In this document: positions 42,671-50,188 of the stretch, one piece after another
How positions within the stretch are numbered: position 1 is the stretch's first letter
Layout of the letters: each line of letters opens with the position of its first letter
Source: Lachnospiraceae bacterium
GTDB taxonomy: Bacteria; Bacillota; Clostridia; Lachnospirales; Lachnospiraceae
Assembly (NCBI GenBank): GCA_014804445.1
Contig: JAAUZU010000006.1
Span: 43,709 to 107,708, forward strand
DNA: 64,000 nt
Direction of reading: 5' to 3'
Notes under the pieces: generated by a model
What the model was told of the DNA's origin: nothing
What the model saw: the letters and a program-made list of their open reading frames with translations, nothing else
The model's database searches: none
Position numbers and translations under genes: made by a program

Positions 42671-43440
42671 AAATTACAGTGATAAACGGAACTGAAAAGT
42701 GCGGTGTAACCTGGCGGCTGAAGGAAATCTTTCTGGAGAGTTTTAGGGAAAAGGCAGAAATCATGGAGTATTATCTGCCAAAGGATTGCCCTGCTTTCTG
42801 TACAGGGTGTACGAGCTGTTTTCTGAAGGGGGAAGATACTTGTAAAGATGCTGCTTTTGTGCAAAAAATCGCTGCCTCACTGCGGGAAGCGGAGTTGATT
42901 GTCATGACGTCGCCTGCTTATGTTTTCCACGCCACGGGTGCAATGAAAGCGCTGCTGGATCATTTTGGTTATCTGTGGATGCCGCATCGTCCGGCACCGG
43001 AAATGTTTGGTAAACGCGCTGTTATTATTACCCAATGTCTGGGAGCAGGGGCGAAAACCACGGCGGATGACATAAAGCACAGTCTTTCGTGGTGGGGGAT
43101 TTCAGAAATAAAGGTCTTTACGGAAAAACTGATGGGAAATATTTTTTGGGATGAACTGACGGAAAAGAAGCGGCGCGGGCTGACAAGGAAAATAAAGCGG
43201 TTATCAGAAAAAATGGCAGGTATCGATTACGGAAAGCCCGCCCGTGTAAGTGCTCTTACAAGAATTAAATTTCTTTTTGTGCGTATAATGCAAACAAAGC
43301 TGTATAAAGAAAACCCTGCATATTATGATGCAAAGTATTGGGAAGTGCAGGGCTGGCTGGGGAAGGAAAGACCATGGAAAAAACGTGGCGCATCTCAGCA
43401 AGTAAAATCAAGCACTGATTCTCCGTTTTCTGTATTATAA
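42667..43440 (+). CDS. Flavodoxin-like fold NAD(P)H:FMN oxidoreductase
   Basis: A 257-residue protein of the flavodoxin-like/iron-sulfur flavoprotein type. The FMN phosphate loop is the N-terminal MKITVINGTEKCGVTWRLKE. A cysteine-rich segment, CPAFCTGCTSCFLKGEDTCK, at about 41-60 follows, and the flavin-contacting block IVMTSPAYVFHATGAMKALL is typical of the family. The C-terminal 60 residues are basic and unique. It is co-transcribed with the TetR gene, which probably responds to a substrate or toxic compound this enzyme reduces. Confidence 0.83.
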   Translation: MKITVINGTEKCGVTWRLKEIFLESFREKAEIMEYYLPKDCPAFCTGCTSCFLKGEDTCKDAAFVQKIAASLREAELIVMTSPAYVFHATGAMKALLDHFGYLWMPHRPAPEMFGKRAVIITQCLGAGAKTTADDIKHSLSWWGISEIKVFTEKLMGNIFWDELTEKKRRGLTRKIKRLSEKMAGIDYGKPARVSALTRIKFLFVRIMQTKLYKENPAYYDAKYWEVQGWLGKERPWKKRGASQQVKSSTDSPFSVL

Positions 43441-43514
43441 ACATAGAGCGGTTGAAACAAAATTTTTATTGGTGCAATATCGCAAGTGCGCATGTGATAT
43501 ACAGAGGTAGAAAG

Positions 43515-44492
43515 ATGTACGAATGGCAGAAGCAGATTCAAATTATTGTGGATGAGATTGACACATGTATCAAGGGACATCAGGATGAAGCGCTGACCCT
43601 GCGCTTTTTATCCCGCAGGCTGGGATATTCGGAATTTCATACGACGAGGAAATTCAAAGAAATAACGGGGATGCAGTTTCGGGAATACTTGCGCAGCCGG
43701 AGGCTGGCATTTGCGCTAAAGGAGGTCAGGGACAGTGACAAAAGCCTTTTGGACATTGCTTTTGACTATGGTTTTTCATCGCACGAGGCGTTTACCCGGG
43801 CATTTAAGAACGCTTATGGCGTGACGCCGAGCGAATACCGGAAGAATCCGAAGCCTGTGGTTCTCCGTACCAAAATAGACATTTTCGACCGCTACTTTTT
43901 AGGATTAGGAGAGATTGGCATGATTCAATCAACAGACGACGTAAAAATTTATTTTGTGACGATACCCGCGCACAAATTTCTGCATATCAGAAATTATGAG
44001 AGTAACGGCTACTGGGACTTCTGGCAAAAGCAGGCGCAGATTCCCGGGCAGGACTGCGAGACCATATGCGGGCTTTTAGACAGCATCAAGGGAAAGTTAG
44101 ACGATGAAGGCGGAAGCGAGGCAAACAGCGGAAGCGGTCAGATTATGGCGTATATTAATGACTCGGAAGGCAGGCGTTGCATGTGGGGAATTCCGCGTGT
44201 AGAGTGCTATGGTGTACGCCTTCCTGCCGACTATAACGGCGAGGTGCCCAAGCCGCTGCTTCTGACAGATATTCCGGAGGCGGAATACATTGTATTTGAA
44301 CATGGCCCTTTTCATTATGAGCAGGAAAACTGCAGTGTGGAAGAAAAGATTGAAAAGGCAATGGAGGAGTTTGACTATGAGGCAAACGGCTGCAGTCTGG
44401 ATACTTCCCCCGGCGGACTTACCTATTTGTATCACGATCCGGAGCGGTATTGGAAGTGGGTCAGACAGATAAAAAGGACAGGAACCATTTGA
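43515..44492 (+). CDS. AraC regulator with GyrI-like effector-binding domain
   Basis: A 325-residue protein with an N-terminal AraC double helix-turn-helix (LSRRLGYSEFHTTRKFKEIT and the FDYGFSSHEAFTRAFKNAYG signature) followed by a GyrI-like/SOUL-type small-molecule-binding domain from about residue 140 (TIPAHKFLHIRNYESNGYWD). This layout is that of Rob/SoxS-type drug-responsive activators. ATG 43515 follows AGAGGTAGAAAG. It lies behind the flavodoxin-like gene, and a bidirectional terminator separates it from convergent metF. Confidence 0.88.
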   Translation: MYEWQKQIQIIVDEIDTCIKGHQDEALTLRFLSRRLGYSEFHTTRKFKEITGMQFREYLRSRRLAFALKEVRDSDKSLLDIAFDYGFSSHEAFTRAFKNAYGVTPSEYRKNPKPVVLRTKIDIFDRYFLGLGEIGMIQSTDDVKIYFVTIPAHKFLHIRNYESNGYWDFWQKQAQIPGQDCETICGLLDSIKGKLDDEGGSEANSGSGQIMAYINDSEGRRCMWGIPRVECYGVRLPADYNGEVPKPLLLTDIPEAEYIVFEHGPFHYEQENCSVEEKIEKAMEEFDYEANGCSLDTSPGGLTYLYHDPERYWKWVRQIKRTGTI

Positions 44493-44501
44493 CCATGACG
44501 A

Positions 44502-44527
44502 AAACGGCATCCTAGCGGATGCCGTTT
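44502..44527. terminator. Bidirectional terminator between the AraC-GyrI gene and metF
   Basis: Perfect 11-bp arms (44502-44512 and 44517-44527) with the 4-nt loop TAGC. The stop codon of metF lies across the loop. Confidence 0.8.
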
Positions 44528-45369
44528 ACAATTTCAGTTGCTGTTTTAGGTTTGTTCATCGTATAAATGTGAATATGTTCTACACCGTTTTTCTGCAAGT
44601 CCAGAATTTGCCGGATAGCATAATCAATACCCGCTTTTCGCATATCCTCCGGGTTGTCGCCGTAAGTGGCAATCAAATCAGAAAATGCTTTCGGAATGGA
44701 AGAGCCGGAGAGCGAAACGGTAGTGCCGAGCTGGGTGGCGGAGGTAACCGGCATAATACCGGCACAGAGAGGAACCGTAATTCCCTTGCGTACAGCGCGA
44801 TCCATAAAGTCATAAAAATAATCATTGTCAAAGAAAAGCTGTGAGATAAAGAAATCCGCACCGGCTTCCTGTTTGATTTTCAAATTATTTACGTCGGTTT
44901 CCTTGCTGAAGCATTCAAAGTGCTTTTCGGGATAGCAGGCGCCTGCACAGTGGATGGAAGTTTCTTTTTTCAGGAAAGCAATCAAATCGGAAGCGTGCAG
45001 AAAATCGCGCGATTCATATTGTTCATCAGACATATCTTTCGGACGGTCTCCTCTAAGGGCAAGAACCTGATGAATATTCTGGGCTTCCAGTGCGCTTACG
45101 ACAGATAAAATATCTTCTTTTTTATTCCCCACACAGGTTAAATGCGCCATAGTCTCAATGTGCAGCGTGTTTTGCACATACGAAGCAATGTCCACGGTTT
45201 TCTTTGATTTGCTGCCGCCTGCACCGTAGGTAATGCTGATAAAATCCGGCTGCAGTTCGCCCAGAGCCTTTAAGGTCTCAAAAGCAGAATCAAAATCTGC
45301 TTCCTTTTTCGGAGGAAACACCTCAAAAGAAAGGGACCTTCCTTTTTCTTTTAAAATATCTTTAATCAT
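44512..45369 (-). CDS. metF: Methylenetetrahydrofolate reductase (MetF-like)
   Basis: A 285-residue flavoprotein that makes 5-methyl-tetrahydrofolate. Conserved blocks are LSFEVFPPKKEADFDSAFET, DFISITYGAGGSKSKKTVDI, HLTCVGNKKEDI, VLALRGDRPKD and ISQLFFDNDYFYDFMDRA. The start at 45369 (GAGGG before it) is preferred; a 31-residue N-terminal extension to 45462 would read through the 16-bp tandem repeats and is rejected. Anaerobes may use this enzyme in the Wood-Ljungdahl route as well as for methionine; nothing nearby decides. Confidence 0.93.
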   Translation of the reverse strand: MIKDILKEKGRSLSFEVFPPKKEADFDSAFETLKALGELQPDFISITYGAGGSKSKKTVDIASYVQNTLHIETMAHLTCVGNKKEDILSVVSALEAQNIHQVLALRGDRPKDMSDEQYESRDFLHASDLIAFLKKETSIHCAGACYPEKHFECFSKETDVNNLKIKQEAGADFFISQLFFDNDYFYDFMDRAVRKGITVPLCAGIMPVTSATQLGTTVSLSGSSIPKAFSDLIATYGDNPEDMRKAGIDYAIRQILDLQKNGVEHIHIYTMNKPKTATEIVNGIR

Positions 45370-45442
45370 AGCAATGCCCTCAAAATCTTTCCTTGATTTT
45401 ACAACAGGAATATCGTAACATGTTAAGGGAGAACTTTCAAGC

Positions 45443-45506
45443 GCAATATGCGCTTTGAGCAATATGCGCTTTGAGCAATATGCGCTTTGGGCAATATGCG
45501 CTTGTG
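45443..45506. repeat. Four tandem copies of a 16-bp palindromic unit
   Basis: The unit GCAATATGCGCTTTGA occurs at 45443, 45459 and, with single changes, at 45475 and 45491. Each contains GCGC-near-palindromic sequence (GCAATATGC). The array lies in the 164-bp region between the divergent metF and MoxR genes. Confidence 0.9.
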
Positions 45507-45533
45507 GTTATAAAAGCGGAAAGGATTGGAAGT

Positions 45534-46364
45534 ATGAACGAACAAATTGGCAAATCGGGCTTTGCGGGAAGCAGCGAGTATGTGGCAAGTGAAGAGCTGA
45601 TGGCAAGCGTGAATGTAGCGATTGCACTGAAAAAGCCCCTTTTGATTAAGGGTGAGCCCGGTACGGGCAAGACCATGCTGGCGGAAGCCGTTGCAAAATC
45701 TCTGGGCAAAAAACTGCTCATATGGAATATCAAGTCCACCACCAAGGCACAGGAGGGGCTCTATGTGTACGACACCATTCAGCGGCTTTATGACGGACAG
45801 TTTGGTGAGGAAGGCGTGGATGATATTGCCCGCTATATCAAATTGGGCAAGCTGGGCGAAGCGTTTGACAGTGAGGAGCAGGTAGTGCTTCTGATAGATG
45901 AAATTGACAAGGCAGATTTGGAATTTCCCAACGACCTTCTGTGGGAGCTTGACCAGATGGAATTCTATATCAATGAGACGAAGCGGACGGTAAAGGCAAA
46001 GCACAGGCCCATTGTAATCATTACCTCCAACGCGGAAAAGGAATTGCCGGACGCATTTCTGCGCCGCTGTATTTTCCACTATATTGATTTCCCGGACGAG
46101 GCGTTGATGGAGGAAATCGTGCGGGTACATTATCCGGACGTGGAGGAAAATCTGTTAAAGAGCGCGATGGAAGTGTTTTATAATATCAGGTCGCTTCGGG
46201 ATATTCGCAAAAAGCCCAGTACCTCCGAACTGATTGACTGGATAAACGCATTGCAGCTTGGCGGCATCAGCGCGGACAAGATTAAGAGCGCGCTGCCTTT
46301 TATCGGTGTGGTGGTGAAGAAGGACGAGGATTTGGAGACCGTGAGACATTCAAGCGGCTTGTAA
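45534..46364 (+). CDS. MoxR-family AAA+ ATPase
   Basis: A 276-residue AAA+ ATPase. Walker A is KGEPGTGKT at 39-47, Walker B VVLLIDEIDKAD, sensor 1 VIITSNAEKELP and the arginine finger block DAFLRRCIFHYIDFPDE. MoxR proteins act as chaperones with von Willebrand factor A partners, and such a partner is encoded 54 bp downstream. ATG 45534 follows GGAAAGGATTGG; the longer frame from 45471 starts inside the tandem repeats. Confidence 0.93.
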   Translation: MNEQIGKSGFAGSSEYVASEELMASVNVAIALKKPLLIKGEPGTGKTMLAEAVAKSLGKKLLIWNIKSTTKAQEGLYVYDTIQRLYDGQFGEEGVDDIARYIKLGKLGEAFDSEEQVVLLIDEIDKADLEFPNDLLWELDQMEFYINETKRTVKAKHRPIVIITSNAEKELPDAFLRRCIFHYIDFPDEALMEEIVRVHYPDVEENLLKSAMEVFYNIRSLRDIRKKPSTSELIDWINALQLGGISADKIKSALPFIGVVVKKDEDLETVRHSSGL

Positions 46365-46418
46365 AGACTTACAGGCGTTATGACCGCTGCGTGCGGCGGG
46401 ACAGGAAAGGATACGCGG

Positions 46419-47627
46419 ATGTTTACGAAGTTTTTTCACAGTCTCAGGGAAAAGGGACTGCATGTCACGCTGGGAGAATTTTTGACCCTGCAGGATGCGC
46501 TTTCCCAGAACCTGTGCGGCAGCAGTCTGACACAGTTTTACTATGTGGCGCGCATGATTCTGGTAAAAAGCGAGACGGATTACGATAAATTTGATATGGC
46601 ATTTGAGGAGTGCTTTAAGGCGGCGGAGCATGAGCGTGAAATCACTTCCCAGATGATGCGCTGGCTGGACAAGTCCGATTTGCAGGAGCTTGCGGACGAG
46701 GAGGCGAGGGCGCAGCTGAACGAGCTGGAGGACTTACAGGTGCACATGGACAAGGAGGAAGTGGAGCAGAAGTTCAGGGAACGCCTGCGGGATCAGGACA
46801 GCGAGCACAACGGCGGAAGCTTCTGGATCGGAAGCATGGGAAAAACCTCCTTCGGCAACAGCGGCGGCAATGTAGGCGGACTCAGAGTCGGAGGCAAGAC
46901 GGGACATCAATCCGCGTTTGCAGTGATTGGCGAGCGCAAATACAGGGACTTCCGCGACGACAGGGTATTGGATAACCGGCAGTTCCAGATGGCGTTTCGA
47001 AAGCTCAGGCAGTTTTCCTCGAGGCTGGATATTCCGGAGACGGAGCTCGACATTAATGGCACGGTGGACAAGACCTGCAACAATGGCGGCTGTCTGCAGA
47101 TTGTGATGCAGAAGCCCCGCAAAAATGCGGTGAAGCTGCTTCTGCTGATGGATTCGGGCGGCACCATGATACCCTACAGTTCCTTGTTAAACGATTTGTT
47201 TCAGGCAGTGCACAAATCCAATCATTATAAAGATGTGAAGAGCTATTATTTTCACAACTGCATTTACAGCAAGCTCTACAAGACGCCGGAGTGTGAAAAC
47301 GGCGACTGGATTGACACGGACTGGATGTTCCGTAATTTGGACAGCGACTATAAGGTGCTGATTGTGGGGGATGCGGCGATGGCGCCGGAGGAACTGTATT
47401 CCGACACGGGCAATTACAGGGGACCGAACGGCGGACTTTCCGGCTGGGAATGGCTGAATCTGGTAAAAAAGCACTACAAAAAAGTGGTATGGCTGAATCC
47501 CAAGATGGCGCCCGGGCATGCTCCGTGGCGCGAAGCGGAGACGGCGGTAAAAGGCTTGTTTCCCATGTACAAGCTGACAGTGGACGGACTGAATCAGGCT
47601 ATGGTAAAGCTGATGGTGAATAAATAA
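46419..47627 (+). CDS. VWA-domain protein (CoxE-like), partner of the MoxR ATPase
   Basis: A 402-residue protein. The N-terminal half is helical and charged, with a Gly-rich stretch around residue 140-170. The C-terminal half is a von Willebrand factor A domain (from about 225, [20 protein letters not shown]). The metal-site motif reads DSGGT, instead of the usual DxSxS, with [13 protein letters not shown] later in the fold, so metal binding may be altered. The ATG at 46419 follows GGAAAGG. With the upstream ATPase it forms a MoxR/VWA pair comparable to RavA/ViaA; its client is unknown. Confidence 0.85.
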   Translation: MFTKFFHSLREKGLHVTLGEFLTLQDALSQNLCGSSLTQFYYVARMILVKSETDYDKFDMAFEECFKAAEHEREITSQMMRWLDKSDLQELADEEARAQLNELEDLQVHMDKEEVEQKFRERLRDQDSEHNGGSFWIGSMGKTSFGNSGGNVGGLRVGGKTGHQSAFAVIGERKYRDFRDDRVLDNRQFQMAFRKLRQFSSRLDIPETELDINGTVDKTCNNGGCLQIVMQKPRKNAVKLLLLMDSGGTMIPYSSLLNDLFQAVHKSNHYKDVKSYYFHNCIYSKLYKTPECENGDWIDTDWMFRNLDSDYKVLIVGDAAMAPEELYSDTGNYRGPNGGLSGWEWLNLVKKHYKKVVWLNPKMAPGHAPWREAETAVKGLFPMYKLTVDGLNQAMVKLMVNK

Positions 47628-47647
47628 GAGCAAAAAGGAGAAAAACG

Positions 47648-48874
47648 ATGACGATATTTGACGAACTAAAGGCAAGAGGGCTGCTTGCGCAGCTTACGGA
47701 CGAGGAAGAAATTAAGGAGCTGATTAACAATGGCAAGGCCGTTTTTTATATCGGATTTGACCCGACTGCGGACAGTCTGCATGTAGGCCATTTTATGGCG
47801 CTGTGTCTGATGAAAAGGCTGCAGATGGCCGGCAATAAGCCCATCGCCCTGATTGGCGGCGGGACGGCCATGATAGGAGACCCTTCGGGCAGAACGGACA
47901 TGCGCAGCATGATGACAAGGGAAACCATCGAGCACAACTGCGAGTGCTTCAAAAAGCAGATGAGCCGTTTTATTGATTTTTCGGAAGGAAAGGCAATGAT
48001 GGTCAACAATGCCGACTGGCTTCTGGATTTGAACTATGTAGAGTTTCTGCGCGACGTCGGTGCACATTTCAGTGTAAACCGAATGCTGACGGCAGAGTGC
48101 TACAAGCAGCGCATGGAGAAGGGATTAAGCTTTTTAGAGTTCAACTACATGATTATGCAGAGCTACGATTTCCTGTGCCTGTATGAAAAATACGGCTGTA
48201 ACATGCAGTTTGGCGGAGACGACCAGTGGAGCAATATGTTGGGCGGCACGGAGCTGATTCGTAGAAAGCTGGGCAAGGACGCCTATGCCATGACAATTAC
48301 CCTGCTTTTAAATTCCGAGGGCAAAAAGATGGGCAAGACCCAGAAGGGAGCCGTATGGCTTGATCCGGAAAAGACCTCTCCCTATGAATTCTATCAGTAC
48401 TGGAGAAATGTGGCGGATGCGGATGTATTGAAATGTCTTCGGATGCTGACTTTCCTGCCGCTTGAGCAGATTGACGAGATGGATAAGTGGGAAGGAAGCG
48501 AGCTGAACAAAGCAAAAGAAATACTGGCATATGAGCTTACGAAACTGGTGCACGGAGAGGAAGAGGCAGCAAAGGCGCAGGAGAGTGCAAGGGCGCTTTT
48601 CTCCGGACAGGACGCGAGTGAAATGCCTAAAACAGTTCTGACGGAAGCTGACTTTACGGACGGCACAATCGATATTCTTGGTGTGCTGGTAAAGGCGGGA
48701 CTGACTGTTTCCCGCTCCGAGGCGAGACGTGCAGTAGAACAAGGCGGCGTCACCGTGGACGGTGCGAAAGTGACGGACATCAAGACGATGTATGCAGGAG
48801 AAGCCTTTGATGGCGATGGAATTGTGGTGAAGAGGGGGAAGAAGAGCTTCAAGAGGGTTGTGCGGGAAGCTTAG
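47648..48874 (+). CDS. tyrS: Tyrosyl-tRNA synthetase
   Basis: A 408-residue class I synthetase. The HIGH-type motif is HVGHF in [20 protein letters not shown], the KMSKS-type motif is KMGKT, and the tyrosine-site block [27 protein letters not shown] is intact. An S4 RNA-binding domain occupies the last 60 residues ([21 protein letters not shown]). The start follows AAAAAGGAGAAAAACG. It is only 20 bp after the VWA gene, so no room exists for a T-box leader. Repeat copy 3 starts at its stop codon. Confidence 0.97.
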   Translation: MTIFDELKARGLLAQLTDEEEIKELINNGKAVFYIGFDPTADSLHVGHFMALCLMKRLQMAGNKPIALIGGGTAMIGDPSGRTDMRSMMTRETIEHNCECFKKQMSRFIDFSEGKAMMVNNADWLLDLNYVEFLRDVGAHFSVNRMLTAECYKQRMEKGLSFLEFNYMIMQSYDFLCLYEKYGCNMQFGGDDQWSNMLGGTELIRRKLGKDAYAMTITLLLNSEGKKMGKTQKGAVWLDPEKTSPYEFYQYWRNVADADVLKCLRMLTFLPLEQIDEMDKWEGSELNKAKEILAYELTKLVHGEEEAAKAQESARALFSGQDASEMPKTVLTEADFTDGTIDILGVLVKAGLTVSRSEARRAVEQGGVTVDGAKVTDIKTMYAGEAFDGDGIVVKRGKKSFKRVVREA

Positions 48875-49068
48875 GGCGGAAACTGGGGTGTTTCGAGAGG
48901 GACGCCGCCGGTGCTCCCGTATTCCAGTGCAGACGCGCTCTCGCTCGGATAAAGACGTAGCGGACGCTAAGCTCGAAAGGACCTCGCTAAGCGCCGACGT
49001 CTTTATACGGTCTGCACAGGAACACGGGAGCGCCGGCGGCTGTAACTTGCAAAGAGTAGTTTGCGCCC
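48874..49068 (+). repeat. Structured palindromic repeat, copy 3
   Basis: The body, 48904-49040, has 22-nt arms (48904-48925 and 49019-49040; 20 Watson-Crick pairs, one G-U, one mismatch) whose sequence is GC-rich and unrelated to copies 1 and 2. The outer helix is GGGCGGAAACT (48874-48884) with AGTTTGCGCCC (49058-49068). Inner elements are TGCAGAC/GTCTGCA, CGCTCTCGCTC, the helix AAAGACGT/ACGTCTTT, GGACGCT/AGCGCC and the AGCTCGAAA...ACCTCGCTAAG apex. The outer arm begins at the last base of the tyrS stop codon. Confidence 0.85.
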
Positions 49069-49091
49069 GAGCTTCGCCGGGCGGGAATTAA

Positions 49092-49200
49092 GTGCGAGTC
49101 GAGGTTGGTGCGAGTTGGTGTTGGCGCCGGTATTGGCACTGGTGGAGTCGAGGTTGGTGCCGGTACTGGCGTTGGTGCGAGTCGGTGTTGGCGCAGCGCC
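49092..49200. repeat. GT-rich imperfect tandem repeats between two palindromic elements
   Basis: A strand-biased G/T-rich stretch made of units beginning GTGCGAGT or GTGCCGGT. A 20-bp block recurs at 49108-49127 and 49175-49194 with one mismatch, and a 15-16 bp block at 49092 and 49142. Short reading frames across it are low-complexity (Thr/Asn-rich) and not credible genes. With the flanking elements it fills most of the 620-bp gap between tyrS and the next gene. Confidence 0.7.
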
Positions 49201-49217
49201 GATTTTGGCGGCAGACA

Positions 49218-49352
49218 GCCCATATGTCACTATATTCCCTAAGGCACCCGTTAAGAAACGTCGGTACTTGGCGAGGTATTTTCGAGCCTAGTACCGCTAC
49301 GTTTCTTTTCGAGCGAGAGCGTGGTGACGTGGGAATATAGTGACATATGGGC
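49218..49352 (-). repeat. Structured palindromic repeat, copy 4 (inverted)
   Basis: In reverse orientation to the others. The closing arms (49218-49239 and 49331-49352) are a perfect 22-bp inverted repeat. Read on the minus strand, the interior has CGCTCTCGCTC, a helix AAGAAACGT/ACGTTTCTT, CGTAGCGG, GGTACT/AGTACC, and an apex changed from AGC/GCT to GGC/GCC with pairing preserved. A clear outer helix is not seen for this copy. Confidence 0.85.
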
Positions 49353-49409
49353 GTTCCTCGCCGCAAAACCAAATCGCCCTACCCTAGGCTGAATTTAGCG
49401 GCTGATATA

Positions 49410-49438
49410 TTGAAAAGCACAGGATGATATGCTATACT
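49410..49438 (+). promoter_or_regulatory. Promoter of the two-TM hypothetical gene
   Basis: TTGAAA (49410-49415), 17-bp spacer and TGC-extended TATACT (49433-49438). A small TAAGCC/GGCTTA hairpin lies in the leader close to the ribosome binding site. Confidence 0.7.
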
Positions 49439-49494
49439 AATTGAGAAAATTTCACGAAAAAGGTAAGCCATGACGGCTTATATAAGGAGGATGT

Positions 49495-50103
49495 ATGGAA
49501 ACGCAGAAAATTAAAAAGGTGAATCCGCTGTACCTGCTTGGTAACATTTTTATTCCGATTATGGCGATTGTGCTCGGCATTGTGCTGGTAGTCGTAATCC
49601 CCCCGCTTCATGAAAATTCAGGAATAGGTTCCATTGTCATTACGGTAATATTTTTTGGCTCGGTCATCTGGTGGGCGATAGGAATCGGCAAGATGTATGA
49701 GAAAAAGCGCGACGCAAAGTTGAAAGAACTGGATGGACAAGGATTTGTCCGCAATCATACTTTTAATGCGGACGGCTGTACAGTAGCAGTAGACATGGTG
49801 CACGGCAATATTGCCATAGTTTTCAAGTGGAATCCGTCACAGTGCTTTGTGGTTCCGGCAAACAGAGTCAGCAAAATGTGGGTGGACGACGGCAAGACTC
49901 CTATGGGCGGCACCAGCAGGGTAAGCTTTTTGTTTATCGTGGACGACACAAAGATCAGAGTCAATACCTTTACCTCCAACAAGATTTGGAACATGAAGAG
50001 CAATTATGTATTGGAGGCTCTTTCCAAGGCGGACATGATGATAGAGGCACTGAAGAAGGCATATGCTGCGGCGCAGGGCAATGCAGGCGCAAACATGCAG
50101 TAA
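49495..50103 (+). CDS. Hypothetical membrane protein with two N-terminal TM helices
   Basis: A 202-residue protein I do not recognise. Two hydrophobic segments (about 12-37 and 43-63) are followed by a soluble, probably beta-rich domain (VDMVHGNIAIVFKWNPSQCF) and an Ala-rich helical end. A strong ribosome site TAAGGAGGATGT precedes the ATG. It has its own extended -10 promoter and lies immediately upstream of spoIVA, but nothing in the sequence shows a sporulation role. Confidence 0.75.
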   Translation: METQKIKKVNPLYLLGNIFIPIMAIVLGIVLVVVIPPLHENSGIGSIVITVIFFGSVIWWAIGIGKMYEKKRDAKLKELDGQGFVRNHTFNADGCTVAVDMVHGNIAIVFKWNPSQCFVVPANRVSKMWVDDGKTPMGGTSRVSFLFIVDDTKIRVNTFTSNKIWNMKSNYVLEALSKADMMIEALKKAYAAAQGNAGANMQ

Positions 50104-50110
50104 TTGCGAA

Positions 50111-50140
50111 AGATATTTTTATACATAAAAGGGATACATT
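50111..50140 (+). promoter_or_regulatory. Possible sigma-E promoter of spoIVA
   Basis: AGATATT (50111-50117) and GATACATT (50133-50140), spacer 15 bp, resemble the mother-cell sigma-E boxes (ATATT and CATACAnT). SpoIVA genes are sigma-E controlled in Bacillus. The predicted start lies at the base of the following hairpin. Confidence 0.5.
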
Positions 50141-50142
50141 GA

Positions 50143-50188
50143 AAGCCTCCTACATATACATATAACAGTATATGCAGGAGGTTTTTTT
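50143..50188 (+). terminator. Hairpin with T7 run that also holds the spoIVA ribosome binding site
   Basis: CCTCCT (50146-50151) pairs with AGGAGG (50176-50181), and CATATAC (50153-50159) with GTATATG (50168-50174). Seven T follow, directly before ATG 50189. It therefore looks like the terminator of the preceding gene, while its right arm is the spoIVA Shine-Dalgarno sequence. Confidence 0.75.

Noticed and set aside
45443..45506. CRISPR-like array
   Set aside because: The units are contiguous 16-mers without spacers and no cas genes are present.
47628..47647. T-box leader for tyrS
   Set aside because: Only 20 bp separate tyrS from the previous gene and no T-box sequence is present.
49003..49372. 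Short overlapping frames in the tyrS downstream gap, some ending in the peptide RRYLARYFRA
   Set aside because: They are translations of the repeat elements and the GT-rich tract; they are low-complexity and lack ribosome sites.
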